From Trichomonas vaginalis G3 (lineage: Eukaryota; Parabasalia; Trichomonadida; Trichomonadidae): DNA of 64,000 bases. The notes under the pieces are model-generated. The model was not told where the DNA came from and searched no databases. It saw only the letters and a list, made by a program, of their open reading frames with translations. How positions within the stretch are numbered: position 1 is the first letter of the stretch; each line of letters opens with the position of its first letter. The translations under genes and the position numbers were made by a program. The DNA lies in assembly GCF_026262505.1 (NCBI RefSeq), contig NC_067206.1, positions 1,426,001 through 1,490,000 of the forward strand. The letters are read 5' to 3'. This document shows positions 63,941-64,000 of the stretch, piece after piece.

Positions 63941-64000
63941 TGGGTTTCTTCAGTAGTATTGGAAACTTCTTCAGAAGAGTTGGAAGAGGTATATGGAATG
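63941..64000 (+). CDS. Start of an amphipathic protein of element B, partial
   Basis: Only the first 20 codons are in the window, beginning MGFFSSIGNFFRRVGRG. The alternation of Phe/Ile/Val with Arg and Gly suggests an amphipathic helix, as at the start of membrane-active minor virion proteins; this is weak inference. Confidence 0.35.

Larger units (their letters stand above)
62351..64000 (+). mobile_element. Polinton-like element B, terminal part
   Basis: Begins AGGTCAGGTATGAGGGG inside the E3 arm; the AG start fits Polinton termini. Then comes a GC-rich unit with mini-hairpin GGGGC-TGC-GCCCC (62,374-62,386), a TTTGTCCGGACAAG palindrome, an adenine methylase gene and at least three small genes. 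It shares its first part with element A but is better preserved; about one break was noted. It continues beyond the window. Whether it is the same family as copies 1-3 cannot be told, as no gene is shared in view. Confidence 0.55.

Overview
The window looks like nuclear DNA of a unicellular eukaryote whose genome is AT-rich, poor in introns and saturated with DNA transposons. A parabasalid (Trichomonas or Tritrichomonas type) is my best guess. The reasons are Polinton/Maverick copies, MULE and hAT elements, three intronless family 61 glycosyltransferase (GT61) genes, and an initiator-like TCACTTTC just before one start codon. The organism is inferred, not proven. I saw no rRNA or tRNA gene.

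Layout. 1-824 is the end of a Polinton-like element read on the minus strand. A matching element opens at about 62,351 on the plus strand and runs off the window. Between them lies host DNA with GT61 genes at 6,144-7,391 (+), 58,991-60,235 (-) and 60,820-61,998 (-), and a stack of nested elements. A MULE gene lies at 8.3-9.7 kb, a giant palindromic element at 10.0-11.3 kb, and a second MULE at 11.5-18.3 kb that itself holds an intact 3.7-kb hAT transposon. That MULE abuts a Polinton (18.3-34.3 kb), which carries a 3.2-kb insertion made mostly of a 14-bp satellite. A transposase-deubiquitinase fragment follows at 34.3-35.4 kb. Two further partial Polinton copies (35.4-41.6 and 44.15-51.56 kb) belong to an approximately 10-kb tandem duplication. 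The third copy has intact capsid-block reading frames.

The most unusual content is a system of long, near-perfect DNA hairpins. Four hairpin types (here A, B, C, D; stems 20-27 bp) form tandem 250-bp units at 42.6-44.0 and 52.6-54.4 kb. Diverged versions of the same four types recur inside other elements at 15.5-16.3, 36.5, 46.5 and 58.0-58.8 kb. Paired changes keep the stems closed, and single hairpins appear in flipped orientation. A three-stem, T-shaped palindrome sits beside the arrays. Other hairpin families lie at 1.6-2.35 and 55.3-55.8 kb, and one hairpin lies 23 nt before a GT61 start codon.

These hairpin carriers are TIR elements. Most of their ends contain AAAAGTGACA or a close variant, and four insertions have 15-18 bp target-site duplications. 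One of them encodes an rve-type (retroviral-integrase-like) DDE transposase and sits in the 3' end of a GT61 gene.

Limits: all reading was by eye, so family calls rest on motifs, coordinates of non-coding features may be off by a few bases, and capsid assignments are inferred from size, order and conservation. Polinton copies 1 and 2 differ from copy 3 by many small length differences, some of which may be assembly error.
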